Shown here one piece after another: positions 17,458 through 26,989 of a DNA stretch of 64,000 nt; positions within the stretch are counted from its first letter, which is position 1; every line of letters begins with the position of its first letter. This stretch comes from JBARKJ01 sp963698885 (GTDB lineage Bacteria; Nitrospirota; JACRHJ01), in the NCBI GenBank assembly GCA_963698885.1, contig CAVOSJ010000007.1:62001-126000 (forward strand), written 5' to 3'. The position numbers were made by a program, and so were the translations under genes. Below the pieces are notes generated by a model. The model worked only from the letters and a program-made list of their open reading frames with translations, was not told the origin of the DNA and made no database searches.

Positions 17458-19290
17458 TTACTCCACGGTCACGCTCTTAGCAAGATTCCTTGGCTGGTCC
17501 ACGTCGCTTCCCCGCAGCACCGCGATATGGTACGCCAACAGCTGGAGAGGTATCGTCATCAGTATAGGAGAGAGGCAGGGAAGCGTCTCCGGCACGCAAA
17601 ACAGGTAGTCCGCCTTCGTGTTCAGACACTTGTCGCCGTCCGTGACGAATGCGATTACCCGCCCGCCGCGAGAGCGCACCTCCTCGATATTGGAAGACAC
17701 CTTCTCGTATACCGGGTCCTTAGGCGCGAGCACCACCACGGGCATCGTCTCGTCTATCAGCGCTATCGGCCCATGCTTCATCTCTCCAGCGGGATAGCCC
17801 TCCGCATGGATATACGAAATTTCTTTCAGCTTGAGCGCGCCCTCCAAAGCCACCGGATAGCTGTACCCGCGCCCGAGGTAAAGGAAATCGGTATTCCTGA
17901 AAAATTCCTTGGCCAGCTTTTTTATCCCCTCTTCCGTATCTAAAAGGAGCTTCTCCGCCTTAGAGGGTATCTTCACCAGTTCGTCCAGGTACATCTTCAT
18001 CTGCTCATCGCTCAAGTTGCCGCGCGACTTGCCGAAATGAAGCGCGAGCAGGAAGAGCGCGGTCAGTTGGGCGGTGAAAGCCTTGGTGGACGCCACGCCG
18101 ATTTCCGGCCCGGCATGGGTATATACTACGCCGTCGGCTTCCCTTGCCGCAGTGCTGCCGACGACATTGCATATCGCGACACTTTTGACACCCCTTTTGG
18201 CGGCTTCCCTCATCGCGGCCAGCGTGTCCGCCGTCTCGCCGGACTGAGTAATCGCGACAAGCAGGGTGGACTTATCTATTATCGGCTGACGGTAGCGGAA
18301 TTCGCTTGCGATATCCACCTCGCAAGGTATCCGGGCCAGTTCCTCCAGCATGGTCTTGCCGATGAGGCAGGCATGCCATGAGGTCCCGCATGCCACAAGG
18401 GTTACCTTCTTTATTTTTTTCAGCTGGGCCTCGGAAATACCCATCTCATCGAGGTAAACGCTCCCCGTCTCCGGAGATATCCTGCCGCGGAAGGTGTCCG
18501 TAATCGCCCTTGGCTGCTCGTAAATCTCCTTCAGCATGAAGTGCTTGTACCCGCCCTTCTCCGCCATCACCGGGTTCCAGAGCACCCTTGATATCTCTTT
18601 CTCTTTGTGCCTGCCTTTAAGGTCCGTCACCTGCACGCCCTCGCGGGAGAGGACCGCCATCTCGAAGTCGTCCAGGAATATCGCTTCTTTCGTATAGTTC
18701 AGGATCGGCGGGAGGTCCGACGCTATGAAATATTCCTGCCTGCCCATGCCTATCACTAAAGGACAGCCCGCCCGCGCCGCGACAAGGATATCCGGCTCGT
18801 CCTCGGCCACCACGCCTATGGCGTACGCCCCTTTAAGCTCGGAGAGCGCCTTCCGGGTCGCCTTTACCAGGTCTCCGCCTTTCTTGGCGTGCTCCTCGAT
18901 AAGGTGGGCTATCACCTCTGTATCCGTCTCCGACGTAAAGATATGCCCCTTTTCCGCGAGCTTTTCTTTAAGCTGCACGTAGTTTTCGATGATGCCGTTA
19001 TGCACCACGACGAACTTCCCGGACCTGTGCGGGTGGGCGTTCTCCTCACTGGGCCTGCCATGGGTCGCCCAGCGGGTGTGGCCGATGCCGAGGTTCGAGT
19101 ATAAAAGCTCGCCTTGTATAGCCGCCTCAAGGTTCCTGAGCTTCCCGACGCTCCTGCGTACGCCAAGCTTGCCGTCCTGAAAGAAGGCGATGCCGGCGGA
19201 GTCGTATCCCCGGTACTCAAGCCTCTTGAGGCCGTCAATCAGTATGGGGACCGCGTTCTGCCCGCCTATGTATCCGACAATTCCGCACAT
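17458..19290 (-). CDS. glmS: Glutamine-fructose-6-phosphate aminotransferase GlmS
   Basis: This 610-residue enzyme makes glucosamine-6-phosphate for peptidoglycan and lipopolysaccharide. The N-terminal Ntn glutaminase starts MCGIVGYIGG with the nucleophilic Cys2. Two SIS domains follow (CGTSWHACLIGK, ITQSGETADTLAA), and the C-terminus ends in LAKSVTVE like other GlmS proteins. glmU lies eight bases upstream on the same strand, which makes a glmU-glmS operon for UDP-GlcNAc synthesis. No glmS ribozyme is recognisable in the short spacer. The stop codon abuts a family B repeat. Confidence 0.97.
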   Translation of the reverse strand: MCGIVGYIGGQNAVPILIDGLKRLEYRGYDSAGIAFFQDGKLGVRRSVGKLRNLEAAIQGELLYSNLGIGHTRWATHGRPSEENAHPHRSGKFVVVHNGIIENYVQLKEKLAEKGHIFTSETDTEVIAHLIEEHAKKGGDLVKATRKALSELKGAYAIGVVAEDEPDILVAARAGCPLVIGMGRQEYFIASDLPPILNYTKEAIFLDDFEMAVLSREGVQVTDLKGRHKEKEISRVLWNPVMAEKGGYKHFMLKEIYEQPRAITDTFRGRISPETGSVYLDEMGISEAQLKKIKKVTLVACGTSWHACLIGKTMLEELARIPCEVDIASEFRYRQPIIDKSTLLVAITQSGETADTLAAMREAAKRGVKSVAICNVVGSTAAREADGVVYTHAGPEIGVASTKAFTAQLTALFLLALHFGKSRGNLSDEQMKMYLDELVKIPSKAEKLLLDTEEGIKKLAKEFFRNTDFLYLGRGYSYPVALEGALKLKEISYIHAEGYPAGEMKHGPIALIDETMPVVVLAPKDPVYEKVSSNIEEVRSRGGRVIAFVTDGDKCLNTKADYLFCVPETLPCLSPILMTIPLQLLAYHIAVLRGSDVDQPRNLAKSVTVE

Positions 19291-19298
19291 AAAATTCT

Positions 19299-20733
19299 TC
19301 AGCTTTTCTTTTTTATTTTTCTGTTTCTGTTCTCTTTCGCCCAGTTTTCCCGGTTCATCTGCGGCGCGCGGGAAAGCGCCAGGGCGTTGTCAGGCACGTC
19401 TTTGGTTATCGTGCTGCCAGCCGCGATGAGCGCCCCGTTGCCGATATTCACCGGGGCGATGAACTGGGTGTCGCTTCCCACGAACACGTCGTCGCCTATG
19501 ACCGTCTTGAACTTGGAAAATCCGTCGTAGTTGCAGGTGATGGTCCCGGCGCCTATGTTTACGTTCCTGCCGATAACCGCGTCGCCCAGGTACGTCAGGT
19601 GCGACGCCTTCGTCCCCTGTCCGATCTCAGCCTTTTTAAGCTCCACGAAATTGCCCACGCGCGCCTCGGCCCCGACGACGCTTCCGGGCCGGAGGTGCGC
19701 GAACGGACCCACTTCAGCCCTTTCGGAGATCCTGGAATCCTCGATGACCGAATAGCCCTTGACCTTTACTCCCCCGCCGATTACGCTCCCGGAGATAATA
19801 TTCCCCGGCATCAGGATGCACCCTGGGCCGATCGAAGTACTGCCCGTGATATGGTTGCCGGGATGGATTATGGTGTCCGGTCCTATTTTTACCTCGGCGG
19901 AAATGTAAGTGTTTTCCGGGTCTGTCATCGTTACGCCGGAGGCCATGAGGCGCTGGTTTATCCGTTTCCTTATTTCCTTCTCGGCCATGGCCAGTTCCGT
20001 CCGCGAGTTCACCCCCATGGCGACCATCGGGTCGTCCACCGGGAGCCCCGCCACACTGCCGCCGTTTTTTTGCACTATCTCTATCACGTCGGTCAGGTAG
20101 AACTCCCCCTGGGCGTTTTCGGACGCGAACTTCACTGAGCGCTTTTTTAAGGCTTGCGATATCGAAGCAGTACGTGCCGGAGTTTATCTCGCCTATCTCC
20201 CGCTCGGAAGGTGTCGCGTCCTTCTGCTCGACGATCCTTTTTACTATCCCGTCTTCCCGCACTATCCTGCCGTAGCCCGTGGGGTCGTCGAGGTACGCGG
20301 TGAGGACGGTAATATCCGCCTTTTTTCGTTTATGGTATGAGATCAGTCCCTTCAGCGTCTCGTGGCCCAAGAGCGGGGTGTCGCCGGACACCAGAAGGAG
20401 CGTGTCCCCTGCCCCCCCTTTGGTCCCCTTATTGACTCCCCCCTTTGCCCCACTGGCCGCGCCGAGCCTGCCAAGGCCGACAGAGGCCGCGTGAGCCGTA
20501 CCCTTCTGCTCCTTCTGGAAGGCCGGGACAACGCCCGGCGGCAAGAGCGCCTTTACCTTATCCGCCTGGTGTCCCACTACAACCGCAGTCTTTACGGGCT
20601 TAAGCGCGAGGACGTTGTCCAGCGTGTACATCAGCATGGGACGGCCGGCCACCGGGTGCAGGACCTTCGCAAGCGATGACTTCATCCTCGTCCCGAGCCC
20701 CGCGGCCAGGATTACGCAGTAGAGGTCCTTCAC
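19299..20733 (-). CDS. glmU: Bifunctional GlmU (uridylyltransferase / acetyltransferase), one frame break
   Basis: GlmU acetylates GlcN-1-P and then makes UDP-GlcNAc. The N-terminal uridylyltransferase begins with ILAAGLGTRMKS; the C-terminal left-handed beta-helix acyltransferase shows hexapeptide repeats (SVIGGGVKVKGYSVIEDS, VGNFVELKKAEIGQGTK). The frame changes near 20135-20150, between KKALSEV and KFASENAQGEFYLTDV, so one base is probably wrong. The start is a GTG (20731-20733) that overlaps the upstream DUF502 stop as GTGA. A Gly/Lys-rich insert (GAKGGVNKGTKGGAG) lies between GTAHAA and the VSGD motif; its coding strand holds four G-tracts. Confidence 0.93.
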
Positions 20734-21467
20734 TCGGTTTCCCCCTTAAGGACGGCCGGGGCCGGTCCGATGGCGGGAGTAACGGAAGGCTGCGTTTCGG
20801 GTACCTCAGGGGCGGGGGATGCGGAGGGCGCTTTTATAATATGGGTTATATGATTCATATCTTCCCGGATAATGAGGCTCGGAGCCGCTATCCCAGCCGA
20901 AAGCAATATCTTTATCCCCTCTTCGATGCTGATGTCCGTCAGGATTACCTGGTCCTTTTTAAATAGCCTGACGTCCCCTAAGTAGAGGTTGTTGGTGGGG
21001 ATATAGACCGTATAGTGGCATTCCTTTTCCCCGTCGCTGTTCAGGATGCTGCACTCTTTCGTGAGGAAGCCGAACGAGTGCACCCCCTCGCGCGGATATT
21101 GCACGATGACGAACTTCTTGAACGCGGAGCGGTTCTCCGGCGAAAACGCATCGCCTAACTGCTTGAATGTGCTGTAGAAGCTTTTGAAAACCGGCAGGCG
21201 GAGCATGAAACGCTCGAACCTGTCCAGTATCTTTTTTCCAAGGACGGTGGTGGCTAAGGTACCGAAGGTATAGATGACCAGGAGCGAAAGGATAAGCCCC
21301 AGTCCGGGGTACTCGCGCCCCAGCAGTTTGTAAATCTCTCCTCCGAGTATGCCGTCTAAAATCTTGAAAAGCCAGACCACGGCGAGTACGCTTAGCACCA
21401 GCGGGAAGGTCACGAAGAGCCCCGCGAGCATCTTCTTCTTTATGGAACTTTTATAGTCGTCAGCCAT
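20730..21467 (-). CDS. DUF502 family membrane protein
   Basis: This 245-residue protein belongs to DUF502. It has two N-terminal membrane helices (MLAGLFVTFPLVLSVLAVVW and LGLILSLLVIYTFGTLA) and the family segments FERFMLRLPVFKSFYSTFK and YPREGVHSFGFLT, followed by a soluble domain and a Pro/Ala-rich tail. Function is unknown. Its TGA overlaps the GTG of glmU by four bases, so it is co-transcribed and probably translationally coupled with glmU-glmS. It is divergent from metH. Confidence 0.88.
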   Translation of the reverse strand: MADDYKSSIKKKMLAGLFVTFPLVLSVLAVVWLFKILDGILGGEIYKLLGREYPGLGLILSLLVIYTFGTLATTVLGKKILDRFERFMLRLPVFKSFYSTFKQLGDAFSPENRSAFKKFVIVQYPREGVHSFGFLTKECSILNSDGEKECHYTVYIPTNNLYLGDVRLFKKDQVILTDISIEEGIKILLSAGIAAPSLIIREDMNHITHIIKAPSASPAPEVPETQPSVTPAIGPAPAVLKGETE

Positions 21468-21557
21468 CTTTAGTAATTACTCCTGCACTGCTTATAAAAA
21501 TCGAGATTCCGCCTTTCATAATAAGCCTTTTCACTTTTAATCTCAAGTCTTTTCTTA

Positions 21558-21586
21558 TTGCAACGCACCCTTTTTTATAGTATCAT
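21558..21586 (+). promoter_or_regulatory. Sigma-70-like promoter upstream of metH
   Basis: TTGCAA at 21558-21563 and TATCAT at 21581-21586 are separated by exactly 17 bases, about 50 bases before the metH start. No SAM or cobalamin riboswitch pattern could be recognised in the 170-base divergent spacer. Confidence 0.5.
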
Positions 21587-21637
21587 TCCCACTTCAAATA
21601 CTTATCATCCTTTGGTTTTTTCAGTTTGCGAGGGGGT

Positions 21638-24157
21638 TTGGATAAAATAGGTTTTATCAATGCGTTAGGGGGCACTTCAGGCCGTATTTTAGTCCTTGAC
21701 GGCGCGATGGGGACCATGCTCCAGGAATCCGGGCTTAAGCCCGGGGCGTGCCCGGAGTCTATGAACCTGGAACGCCCGGATATCGTTACGAAAATTCATC
21801 TGCAGTACGCCATGGCCGGGGCGGATATCCTGACCACCAACACCTTCGGCGGGAGCCGGATAAAGCTTTCCGAGTACGGCCTTGGCGATAAGGTAGCCGA
21901 AGTGTCACGCGCGGCGGTAAGTGCGGCCAGGGACGCGGCTGATTCATATCGCAGGGAGCGAGGCCCCGGCGCCGCGCCGGTATTCATCGCGGGCGACATG
22001 GGGCCGACGGGTAAGTTCCTCGCGCCGGTGGGCGAGCTGTCCTTCGACGACGCCTACGCCAATTTCTACGAGCAGGCAAAGGCGCTGGCCGAGGCCGGGG
22101 CGGACTTACTGCTTATTGAGACTATGTCCGATTTAAAAGAGGCCAGGTGCGCCGTGATAGCGGCGAAGGCGGCATCGTCTGAGGCCGGTCACCGGCTTCC
22201 GGTCGCCATCACTATGACATTCCAGCAGGACCTGCGGACGCTTCTGGGGACGCCGCCGGATGTCGCGGTTGCCGTGCTGGAAGCGGCCGGGGCGGACTTC
22301 GTAGGCGCAAACTGCTCCCTTGGGCCGGAAGGAATATACGAGGCGGCAAAGATAATGGCCGCCGCCGCAACGGTGGACCTGCTGTTTCAGCCGAACGCGG
22401 GGCTTCCGAAGCTTGTGGACGGCAAGACCATATACCCGGCGTCACCCGGTGAGCTTGGCGAATGGGCCGGGAAATTCGTAGGCCTCGGAGTAAAATTGAT
22501 CGGCTCCTGCTGCGGCTCCACTCCCGCCCATACTAAGGCCATAGCGGACGCCGTCAGGGAAAAAGGCGGTCTCGGCGCGCCGAGGGCGTACTGACGAAGC
22601 CGGCTACGGCGGTACCCGCCTGACCAGCCGGACGAGGCTCGTATCCGTCGGGACGGGCTTCATGCCAGCGGTAATCGGCGAACGGATAAACCCGACCGGC
22701 AGGAAGGCGCTCTCCGAAGAGCTTTCAAATGGAGTTTTCAATATCGTGAAGCGCGAGGCCAGGGAGCAGACGCAATCCGGCGCGGCGCTGATAGATATTA
22801 ACGTCGGCCTGCCCGGCGCGGACGAGGAAGCGCTAATGGCGAGTGTCGTGCGCGCGGCTGAAGGGGCGACGGACCTGCCGCTGGTCATTGATTCCACGGA
22901 CCCGAAGGCGATAGAAGCCGCCTTGAAGGAAATCGGCGGAAAATGCCTCGTGAACTCCGTGACCGGCGACAAGGAAAGATTAGAATCAATACTTCCGTTG
23001 GTTAAAAAATACGGGGCGGCGGTGGTGGGCCTTACGATTGACGACTCCGGCATCCCGCAGACAGCCGAAGAACGGCTGAGAATCGCGGAGAAGATTCTGG
23101 ATGCCTGCGTTGCCCACGGGATTCCGAAGGAAGACCTGGTGATCGACTGCCTCGTTATGACCGCATCCGCGGAGCAGGACCAGGGTCTTGAAACTTTGAA
23201 AGCGGTCTCGCTCATCAAAGACAAACTGGGACTGACCACTTCGCTTGGTATCAGCAATGTCTCCTTCGGGCTCCCGGAGAGGCCGCTGATCAATGCGACC
23301 TATCTGGCGATGGCGCTTGGGCATGGCCTGGACGCGGCGATGGTGAATCCTTATGGTCATTGGATGAATGACGTTATTTCCAGTAGCGCGGTGCTTACTG
23401 GCCGGGATAAGGGAGCAGGGAGTTATATAAAAGGGCATAAAGGAGTTACTGTAAGATATTCTTGGAACATCCGCCTTGAAGGAAGTATAGTTGCACACTG
23501 TTCGGCGCAAAGTACGTTAACGGTCGTTACCTTAGATGACAAAATTCGCCAAGCAGTTATTGACGGCGACAAGGATAATATTGTAGCTCTTGTGGAGGAA
23601 GTCCTCGCAAAGGCATGGAGCCGATGGAAGTCGGCAATACCTGCCTCATTCCCGCACTGGAAGAAGTAGGTAAACTCTACGAATCCGGCGAGATATTCCT
23701 CCCGCAGGTGATGCAGTCCGCGGAGACGATGAAGGCGGCGTTCGCGCGGCTTAAGGTCGAGATGAAGGGGCAGTCCCGCAATGCCGGGAAGGTGCTCCTG
23801 GCGACCGTTTACGGCGACGTGCACGACATCGGGAAGAACATCCTGGCCACACTGCTTGAGAACCACGGCCTGGAAGTAATCGACCTGGGCAAGAACGTGC
23901 CTGTCGAGAGCGTCCTGAACGAGGCGGAGAAACATAAGCCCGACGTTATAGGCCTCTCCGCGCTTATGACCACCACCATGACGCAGATGGGCGCGGTGAT
24001 AAAGGAACGGGACAGGCGCGGCCTGAATATACCGGTAGTCCTTGGCGGCGCGGTGGTTACGGAGAGCTACGCGAAGTCCATCGGCGCGGCGGCGTTCTCC
24101 CGCGACGCGATGGAGGCGGTAGAGATATTCAAGCGGATAATCAAGGAACGGAAATAA
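21638..24157 (+). CDS. metH: Cobalamin-dependent methionine synthase, short form (frame broken)
   Basis: Three open segments together make one MetH. 21638-22594 is the homocysteine-methyltransferase domain (LDGAMGTMLQE, Zn site ending GSCCGSTPAHT). About 22620-23610 is the pterin-binding domain (VIGERINPTGRK). About 23610-24157 is the B12 cap and binding domains with DVHDIGKN, whose His ligates cobalt. The breaks are near 22590 and 22620 (linker reads TKPATAVPA then LTSRTRLVSV in different frames) and near 23607, where one missing G restores KGMEPMEVGN. There is no C-terminal reactivation (AdoMet) domain, so this is a short MetH that would need a separate activator. TTG 21638 is preferred because GAGGGGG precedes it; TTG 21626 is possible. 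Confidence 0.9.
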
Positions 24158-24163
24158 CTGAGG

Positions 24164-24262
24164 GTGGAGCGTTCTTGTAGAAAAATTATCGTTGAACGTA
24201 AAATGGAACGACTGCCGTTCACGCATTATTGTGAATAATAATTTTTCGGAAAGAATGCTCCA
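24164..24262 (+). repeat. MITE-like dispersed repeat, family A, copy 2
   Basis: It starts seven bases after the metH stop. The left end is GTGGAGCGTTCTTGTAG then AAAAATTATC; the interior has TTGAACGTAAAATGGAAC; the right end is AATAATTTTTCGGAAAGAA then TGCTCCAC. The ends can pair over about 25 bases with a few mismatches. Confidence 0.87.
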
Positions 24263-24293
24263 CGCGAAGCAATAATTTAGGGAGCGAGGACAT

Positions 24294-24941
24294 ATGTCCA
24301 AAGGTTTTTTCATCACATTAGAAGGCATTGAGGGCTGCGGGAAGACCACCCAGGCGAAGCTTCTGGGCGAGTACCTGAAGGGGGAGGGCCGCGAAGTCGT
24401 TTCTACACGCGAGCCGGGCGGGACGGCCATCGGCAAAAGGATTCGGGAAATCCTGCTGGACCCGAAAAGCGCCGGGATGGACAGAAGCGCCGAGCTTCTG
24501 CTCTACTTCGCCGACCGCGCACAGCACGTCGCCGAAGTGATAGAGCCCGCGCTGACGAGAGGCGCGGTCGTGATATGCGACCGGTTCGTCGATGCCACCG
24601 CCGCGTACCAGGGCTTCGGCAGAGGTCTTGACATGGATACTATCGCCGACCTGACGGAGGCGGCGACGCACGGCCTGACGCCGGATTTGACGCTTCTCCT
24701 CGACCTGCCGGTCGGGCAGGGCCTGAAGCGCGCCAGGAAGCGTAACGGCGATAACGGGCAGGGGCAAGAAGGCCGGTTCGAGGAAGAGCCGGACGAGTTC
24801 CATGAGAAGGTGCGCCAGGGGTATCTGACCATCGCCTCCTGCGAGACGGACAGGTTTAGAATTATCGACGCTTCCGGCACGGTTGAAGAGATACAGGCGG
24901 CGATACGGAAAGTAGTAACGCCCCTTCTGTCCTCCTCTTAA
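24294..24941 (+). CDS. tmk: Thymidylate kinase
   Basis: This 215-residue kinase phosphorylates dTMP to dTDP. The P-loop is GIEGCGKTTQ, the DR(F/Y) motif is CDRFVDATAAYQG, and the EPGGT motif for substrate binding is present at STREPGGTAIG. An insert GDNGQGQEGRFEEEPD lies in the lid region. The gene heads the tmk-holB-ricT-metG block found in many bacteria. GGGAGCGAGGA lies just before the ATG. Its leader contains the end of a family A repeat. Confidence 0.96.
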   Translation: MSKGFFITLEGIEGCGKTTQAKLLGEYLKGEGREVVSTREPGGTAIGKRIREILLDPKSAGMDRSAELLLYFADRAQHVAEVIEPALTRGAVVICDRFVDATAAYQGFGRGLDMDTIADLTEAATHGLTPDLTLLLDLPVGQGLKRARKRNGDNGQGQEGRFEEEPDEFHEKVRQGYLTIASCETDRFRIIDASGTVEEIQAAIRKVVTPLLSSS

Positions 24942-24954
24942 CGGTAAATATAAA

Positions 24955-25971
24955 TTGAACTTTTCATCGATTTTAGGCCATGAGCGGCAGTTGGAGGTAA
25001 TCCGGAGGAACTTATCCACCGGACAGCTCCCGCCGGCCTATCTCTTTTTCGGAGAGGAAGGGGTCGGCAAAAGGCTCGTCGCGCTCGCGCTTGCGAAGGC
25101 CCTGAACTGTTCGAACCCCACTCTTGACGGCGACTCGTGCGGGGTCTGCCAGAGCTGCCGGAATATAAATTCCGGCTGCCACCCGAATATCATGGCGGTG
25201 GGGCTGGAGCCGAACCCGGACACGGGGAAGATGCGCCAGGCGATAGTCATCGCGCAGGTCCGTGCGGCGCAGGAGTTCATATCGCTTAAGTCCGTCGGCG
25301 GCGGCAAGAAAGCGCTGATAGTTGACGGCGCGCACCTGATGAACGAGGAGGCGATGAGCGCCTTCCTGAAGACACTGGAGGAGCCGCCGGCTGAAAGCCA
25401 CATAGTGCTGGTGACATCGAGGCCGGACAGCCTTCTAACGACGGTATTATCCAGATGCCGGGCAGTCGGGTTCTCCTGCTTAAGCGAGGAGGCGCTGGCG
25501 CGCCTTTTGATGGAGAAGAAGGGGCTTCCGCACGAGGACGCGCTGATTGTCGCGCGCCTGACCGGCGGGAGGCCGGGTGAGGCGCTGGGAGTTGATCCTT
25601 CCGACCTGCTGGAGCGAAGGCGGGACGTCATAAAATTCATGAACAAGCTGCCGGAAAAAACTCTCCCGCAGGTTTTGAAAGCGGCGGAAAAGATGGCCGC
25701 CGATGAGGGCGTTCTCGAAGACCTCGTGGTGTTCGGGAGCGCATGGTTTAGAGACATAATGATATTAAGCGCGGGCGCAAAAGAGTCGCTCGCAATCAAC
25801 CGGGACTTAACTTCCGAGTTAAGGATATGGGTTGGGAGGATAGGCGGATGGAGGTCGGAGGAGGCGATTTCGCTCCTGGGGCAGACGGGCAGGGCGCTGG
25901 AGAGGACATTCAACAGGAGGTTGATGGCGGAGGACCTGTTCCTGAGGCTGAAGCGGGAAGTCCTGATCTGA
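24955..25971 (+). CDS. holB: DNA polymerase III delta' subunit
   Basis: This 338-residue clamp-loader subunit has an AAA+ domain with a modified P-loop (FGEEGVGKRLVA), a Zn-binding four-Cys loop (CGVCQSCRNINSGC), LIVDGAHLMNEEAM for Walker B and a TSRPDSLLTTVLSRC sensor segment. Its role is to hold the clamp loader together during beta-clamp loading. The start is TTG at 24955, 13 bases after tmk. It is followed at once by ricT. Confidence 0.93.
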   Translation: MNFSSILGHERQLEVIRRNLSTGQLPPAYLFFGEEGVGKRLVALALAKALNCSNPTLDGDSCGVCQSCRNINSGCHPNIMAVGLEPNPDTGKMRQAIVIAQVRAAQEFISLKSVGGGKKALIVDGAHLMNEEAMSAFLKTLEEPPAESHIVLVTSRPDSLLTTVLSRCRAVGFSCLSEEALARLLMEKKGLPHEDALIVARLTGGRPGEALGVDPSDLLERRRDVIKFMNKLPEKTLPQVLKAAEKMAADEGVLEDLVVFGSAWFRDIMILSAGAKESLAINRDLTSELRIWVGRIGGWRSEEAISLLGQTGRALERTFNRRLMAEDLFLRLKREVLI

Positions 25972-25979
25972 GTCAGTCC

Positions 25980-26989
25980 GTGCCAGGGTTGCCAAAAGCG
26001 GAAGGGAAAGGGGCCGGGACGTTCAACGTCGTCGGCGTTAGGTACCGCGAAGGCTGCAAGGTATATAACTTCGACGCGGGGACGCTGTCTCTTTCCGTCG
26101 GAGATACGGTAATAGTTGACTCCGAGCAGGGGCTTGGCGTCGCGACCGTGGTGGGCGAGGTGCGCCCGGAAGAGCGCGGGCCGGCGGACAAACCGCTGAA
26201 AAGGGTCCTGCGCAAAGCAAGCGACGACGATAAAAGAAGGATAGAGAGAAACCGCGAGCTGGAGGACGAGGCGTTCAAGGTATGCCAGCAGAGGGTCTTC
26301 GAGCGAGAGATGGTGATGAAGCTCGTCCGGGTGGAATGGTCCTTCGACAACTCGAAGGCGACATTTTATTTTACCGCGGACGGCAGGGTGGATTTCCGCG
26401 ACCTGGTAAAGGACCTCGCGCACAGGTTCCGCATAAGGATCGAGATGCGCCAGATCGGAGTCCGGGACGAGGCGAAGATGCTTGGCGGCTTCGGGCCGTG
26501 CGGGCGGTCTCTTTGCTGCTCGACATTCCTCCGGGACTTCGAGCCTGTATCGATCCGGATGGCGAAGAAGCAGGACCTCGTGCTGAACCCGGCGAAGATA
26601 TCAGGCATCTGCGGCAGGCTGATGTGCTGCCTGGGCTACGAGTACAGCCTCTACGATGACGCCAAAAAGACAGAGCGAAAGAGGTGCTGTCAGGACCGCC
26701 CCTGCGGCAAGAACGAGGCCGGGGTGGAAGAGGTGACGGTCCCGGCGGTTAAGGCGGCTCCGCAGCCGAAGCCGCGGGAAAATTCCAGCGGCGCGAGGCC
26801 CGCTACGGCGCAAGGGGGTCAAGGGACGCAAGGGGGTCAAGAGGGACAGGGGACGCAAGAAGGGCAAAAAAGAAGAGGCGCAACGCCTGGCGCAAGCGCC
26901 GCAAGAAAAAACCCGGCGAAGGCGGCGGCGCACCGGAAGGCGGGGGCGGTGGCACAGGAGCACCGGAAGGCGGAGGCGCTAGCGCGTGA
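25980..26989 (+). CDS. ricT: PSP1-domain protein RicT (YaaT-like), one frame break near its C-terminus
   Basis: The PSP1 family is recognised from YREGCKVYNFDAG, FYFTADGRVDFRDLVKDLA and the cysteine pairs GPCGRSLCCSTF and CGRLMCCLGYEY. In Bacillus such proteins form an Fe-S complex with RicA/RicF that affects RNA processing and phosphorelay. The start is uncertain: GTG 25980 is the first in-frame start after holB, but the open frame continues upstream into holB. The frame must change around 26865, at or near an A6 run, giving the basic tail RNAWRKRRKKKPGEGGG and a Gly-rich end. The TGA then overlaps the metG GTG as GTGA. The tail region is G-rich low-complexity DNA. Confidence 0.85.

Noticed and set aside
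25038..26423. Long minus-strand open frame of 461 codons across holB and ricT
   Set aside because: It is antisense to clear holB and ricT sequence, shows no domain and is Ser/Arg-rich as expected of a GC-rich shadow frame.
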